This document shows positions 60,645 through 64,000 of a stretch of DNA of 64,000 bases, in pieces. Numbering within the stretch: position 1 is the stretch's first letter; every line of letters starts with the position of its first letter. The notes beneath the pieces are model-generated. The model made no database searches and was not told where the DNA came from. It saw only the letters and a program-made list of their open reading frames with translations. Origin of the DNA: Anastatus disparis. Lineage: Eukaryota > Arthropoda > Insecta > Hymenoptera > Eupelmidae. The DNA lies in contig JAFFSR010000292.1 in the NCBI GenBank assembly GCA_017163975.1, positions 3,895,001 to 3,959,000 on the forward strand, in the 5' to 3' direction. The position numbers and the translations under genes were made by a program.

Positions 60645-61045
60645 CCAGTTTTTTTTTTACAAATTACAACAAAACCATTTGCTGTAATATAAGTCTTTTT
60701 TTGGACCTTTATGTACATACGTTATACACTGCGAACTAATTTTGAAGTGTCAAAACAAAACAAAACTATAAAGACGTGCTTCTGCACATGCGTGAGTGCA
60801 CATAAGGTAAGATAGAGGGAGTTACAGTGATTAACATTTTAGCAGATGTCCGTCGCTTATATATATTTTTAAAATTCTTTAATCGACCTTACAACTGTTT
60901 TATCAACTCGAATAAGGCAGAGTAAAATGTGAACATTTAAAAAAAATTTTCTTTAATTTCAGGTCTGGATTTCCATGCCTACTCACCAGTAAGGTGTGGA
61001 AATATCCAGACCATCCAGAGGGCCAGCAACGCCTCTGATTTTGGC

Positions 61046-64000
61046 TAGTTTTTTCTAAAAAAAAAACTAGTGTGCGGTGTGTTTTTTGCCGAGAAATTCG
61101 AAATGGTGTGTTTTTTTTCGGAATGCATAGAGGATATGTTTTTCTTTGAAAGCGTCTAAAAGATACAAATTATAAATGAATTGTTGTAATAATTATATTT
61201 AACAATTTTACAGATATCAATTAAATCAAGCATTGATATTAATGGAAAAAAATGCTCATCGAAAATTAGAAGAAATAGAAAATATAACATTTAAGTGTGT
61301 CCGTACTTCCGTAAGAAGTCATCTTAGATCTTTACAGTTTTGTATTTTCTTAGTTATATATAATTAATTTTTCTTTATTCAAAAAAAGTAATCTTGGATC
61401 AGATTAAAACGAATAGTCAGTAATTAATAAAAAGTTATGAAACGCAAAACCATTTACGGCATGGATACAGGTAATCTTTATTTTAATTGAATCATTGAAG
61501 TTGATACTAATTTTTTGCCATTCTAACCCCAAAATCGCAACTTTATTGCTCTTTCTTGGCTCTCATGGCAAAAAATACGGTTCGCAACTGGTATGAAAAG
61601 GCTTTTTTACAAAACTCGTAAAAAATCGAGTTTAAGTCTTTATTTTAATATTTATTCTAAGATCACTTCTTTTGAAATATACTTCATTTAAAAATTTTTT
61701 CTTTTTGTCAATCAACATTTTTAATTTGAAATAGGTTTGTTGAACATATGCAAACTGCTTATTCAATATCTCTCTTTCTGAATATTACGTGCACTTTAAT
61801 TGGTATTGTTACTGGCATTCCCGTCGTAAGAATAACATAATAATACACTTAAAATAAACTTATATGAGAAAATCCAGGAAATTTTCAACTTTTGGTAAAC
61901 CACTATATTTGTTTATAATCATAATATTTAATACGACTAAGCGCGCACGAGACTGACTACTGCTTAAGCAACAAACAATAGACAAAACTCGGATTCAAAT
62001 ACTTTTATACTCCCAAATTGCGTAGATAATTTAATGTCATTGCAGACCGTATGAAGAACTGTAAATTATAAATATAAGCGATTGTAAATTATAACTATAT
62101 AATTTACAATTTCTCTTTCCTTCGACGAATTTGTTTTTTTTTAAACATATATTCCATGATTTTCATTGGTACTTAATATATCACACATTCAATTTTAATT
62201 TACAATTATTCACAGTTATCGCGAGCAGCTTTTTCACCGGCAACCACCTTCTCGCAGTTGGGCCATCTTCGGCTACCAAATTCAAACCGACATACGGGTG
62301 AGGCGTGGTGGCGAGTGCGTGCTGATATTAGCTAGCCGATAATCTTATACATTTTGTTATAATACTGTGTGCATAACCTCAAACTATAGTTTGATAATGT
62401 TGTTGAACATATACTAAACAATATTAAAGTTCTCCCTTAGAGCTTACGGTAAGCAGACGTGTTTTGTTTTCACTCTGCGATTCGTAAATTTCATGACTTA
62501 ATTAATTACGGATATTTGAAGATGGGAAGTTATTGGGGGGGGGGGGGGAAGGGTTAGTAGATGATAAACAAATAAAAAGATACAGCTAGATTTGCCCTAT
62601 TTTTTTATAAACAACGATCAAAGTCTGAAAATAACGATGTTTAGCCGTATAATTTTCAAATGACGTTTTAGAGAAAAATGTTATAAATAAAAGTTATAGG
62701 CATTAATAAGACCTAAAATTTCATTATTGGGTACGTAAAAATCGATTGACAACTTTTCCGGATAATCGCGAAAAGCCCTCATTTTTACACTGTTTTATAA
62801 ATGTTAATAACTTCAATAATAATTGCTATAAGTGATTTATAATACGCTGTCGGTGAGGCCATTATGGGTCTTTATAAGCATAAAAAATTTCAGCTCGATC
62901 GGTTCGATGGTTTATGAATAATTGCAATTGTTTATCCCAAAGATTTATTTAAACAATCATAAGACAGAACATTGTGGATTTTCCGACATTTAACAAAGTG
63001 GAATGGATTCTTCAAAGTTTAAAGTGTAAGATAAGTCGAAAAAATTAATAATTTAAAAAAAAAATTATTGTTAAACAGTTAATGTAAAATTAGGCTATTT
63101 TTTTGCTTATAAATAAATGGAATAACTTTTTGATTTTTTGTCATACGGACTTCTAATTAGTCTCATTTGACAGCTATTTCAAAAACCCATCTTTTTTATA
63201 AACCTTTTTCTTCCGAACATTTTTTTTCTTTGACATTTTTTAATACGGTGTAATGCTTAGGAGATATGATGAGCTAAAAAAAGCTAATTTTTTGAGAAAA
63301 ATCGTTATGAGTTCTTAACGGTTTGTAATAACATTAAAAACCAAACAGCGTTTAAAAGAGGGCTAAAAAACCTTTAATTTGAAAGGTATAACGTTAACGT
63401 AGAACAATTTTGCTAAAATTGGCCCAGTGTTAAACATTGGAAAAAAATTTTTGAATTTTTTTTTTCTTATAGCTCTATAAATATAGTTAAAAAAATTTTT
63501 AAATCAATCATCAGCATTTGAAAGAGCTCTAAAAAACCTTTCAAACCCATCTTTTTAAAATTTTTTTATACGCTTTCCAATGGTACAGTAAAACTTTTTA
63601 TATTTCACCTCAACTGATTAGGGTGGGCAACTTCGTATGAGCGGGAGTGTATATCCGTAGGAACCTGTATTATAATTTGAAATGAGAACTGGAATTTTTC
63701 TCAAATACATTTATAATACAATTTTATTTTGAAAATGACTGTAAATATTTAAAATTAACACATTAAAAATAATTAGTATCATTTACAACACATGTTATGC
63801 AAATAGAATTCACATTGATAAAAGAAAAAAAAACGAAAAGACATTTTTATATTTAATTGAAAAATAATAGTTTTATTGTAATACATGTTTTAATAATAAT
63901 AATATCGAATAATAATTTTATATAGATAAAAAAAAAATATTTCAAGATATTTAAATAAAAAAATATTTAATATAAAAAACATAAAAAAATCAGTCATTTT
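61046..64000. other. AT-rich tail of the window, nothing identified
   Basis: A G12 run lies near 62536-62547. Segments near 63340-63390 and 63520-63560 share the AAAGAG..CTAAAAAACCTTT pattern, suggesting a local repeat. No ORF of note, no pol III boxes and no clear palindrome were seen. Confidence 0.5.

Larger units (their letters stand above)
56812..61037 (-). mobile_element. Complete hAT-superfamily transposon
   Basis: Left terminus CAGGGACGTTACTGGTC, right terminus inverse CAGAGGCGTTGCTGGCC (13 of 17 alike). 8-bp flanks are ATTTTGAT (56804-56811) and ATTTTGGC (61038-61045), 6 of 8 alike, consistent with an aged 8-bp TSD. A subterminal hairpin lies at 60962-61012 (GGTCTGGATTTCC / GGAAATATCCAGACC). 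It contains one transposase gene on the minus strand with two introns, and a nested 663-bp palindrome. Length without the insert is about 3.56 kb. Confidence 0.88.

Overview
The window looks like nuclear DNA of an arthropod, most likely an insect. It is AT-rich, has spliceosomal introns, contains pol III-type SINEs, and holds a retro-copied G-protein alpha(i) pseudogene with an animal protein sequence. No intact host gene was found. Nearly everything that can be identified is a transposable element (TE) or its debris, often nested. The species cannot be named from sequence alone; a hymenopteran parasitoid is only a guess.

Layout. 1-2350: two related non-LTR retrotransposon 3' ends fused head to tail, ending in a GGGGTA/TACCCC hairpin and an AAATC tail. 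2.8-6.5 kb: a TTAA-flanked foldback MITE, an uncharacterised N/S-rich ORF, and a 675-bp palindromic element flanked by TAA. 7.0-8.8 kb: G-alpha(i) pseudogene, a tRNA-headed SINE with 16-bp target-site duplication (TSD), and a flanking duplicated segment, one copy of which carries a MITE. 9-13 kb: palindromic elements, including a 664-bp near-perfect palindrome with TTA duplications. 13.4-15.2 kb: an unidentified coding-like fragment, an LTR-like block and an 8-bp-TSD foldback. 15.6-18.1 kb: two weak foldback candidates. 18.4-20.4 kb: a copia fragment cut by a palindromic-element end, then a half foldback built of about 170-bp subrepeats. 22.2-23.8 kb: a minus-strand LINE split by a tRNA-headed SINE. 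24-25.9 kb: simple repeats and a 40-bp minisatellite. 25.96-28.6 kb: decayed Helitron Rep/helicase (minus strand).

31.475-43.941 kb: one 12.5-kb DNA transposon with about 1-kb near-identical inverted termini, flanked by ATATAAC direct repeats. It encodes a DDE-like transposase of about 717 codons (one frameshift, one stop) and contains a nested non-LTR element with a TAATC tail. 46.2-47.2 kb: nested palindromes. 47.2-55.2 kb: a compound foldback region whose core (50.5-54.9 kb) is a 4.4-kb inverted repeat made of about 170-bp tandem units and carrying a (TG)170 tract. 55.7-56.3 kb: a truncated palindromic element. 56.38-56.78 kb: a 5S-rRNA-headed SINE whose 3' end matches that of the tRNA-headed SINE at 22.8 kb. 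56.812-61.037 kb: a complete hAT element with TIRs, a degenerate 8-bp TSD and a three-exon transposase gene, into which a 663-bp palindromic element has inserted at TTA. 61-64 kb: AT-rich sequence with nothing identifiable.

The elements do not form a pathway. What links them is nesting, which gives a relative chronology, and the abundance of perfect or near-perfect palindromes, which would form long hairpin RNAs if transcribed.
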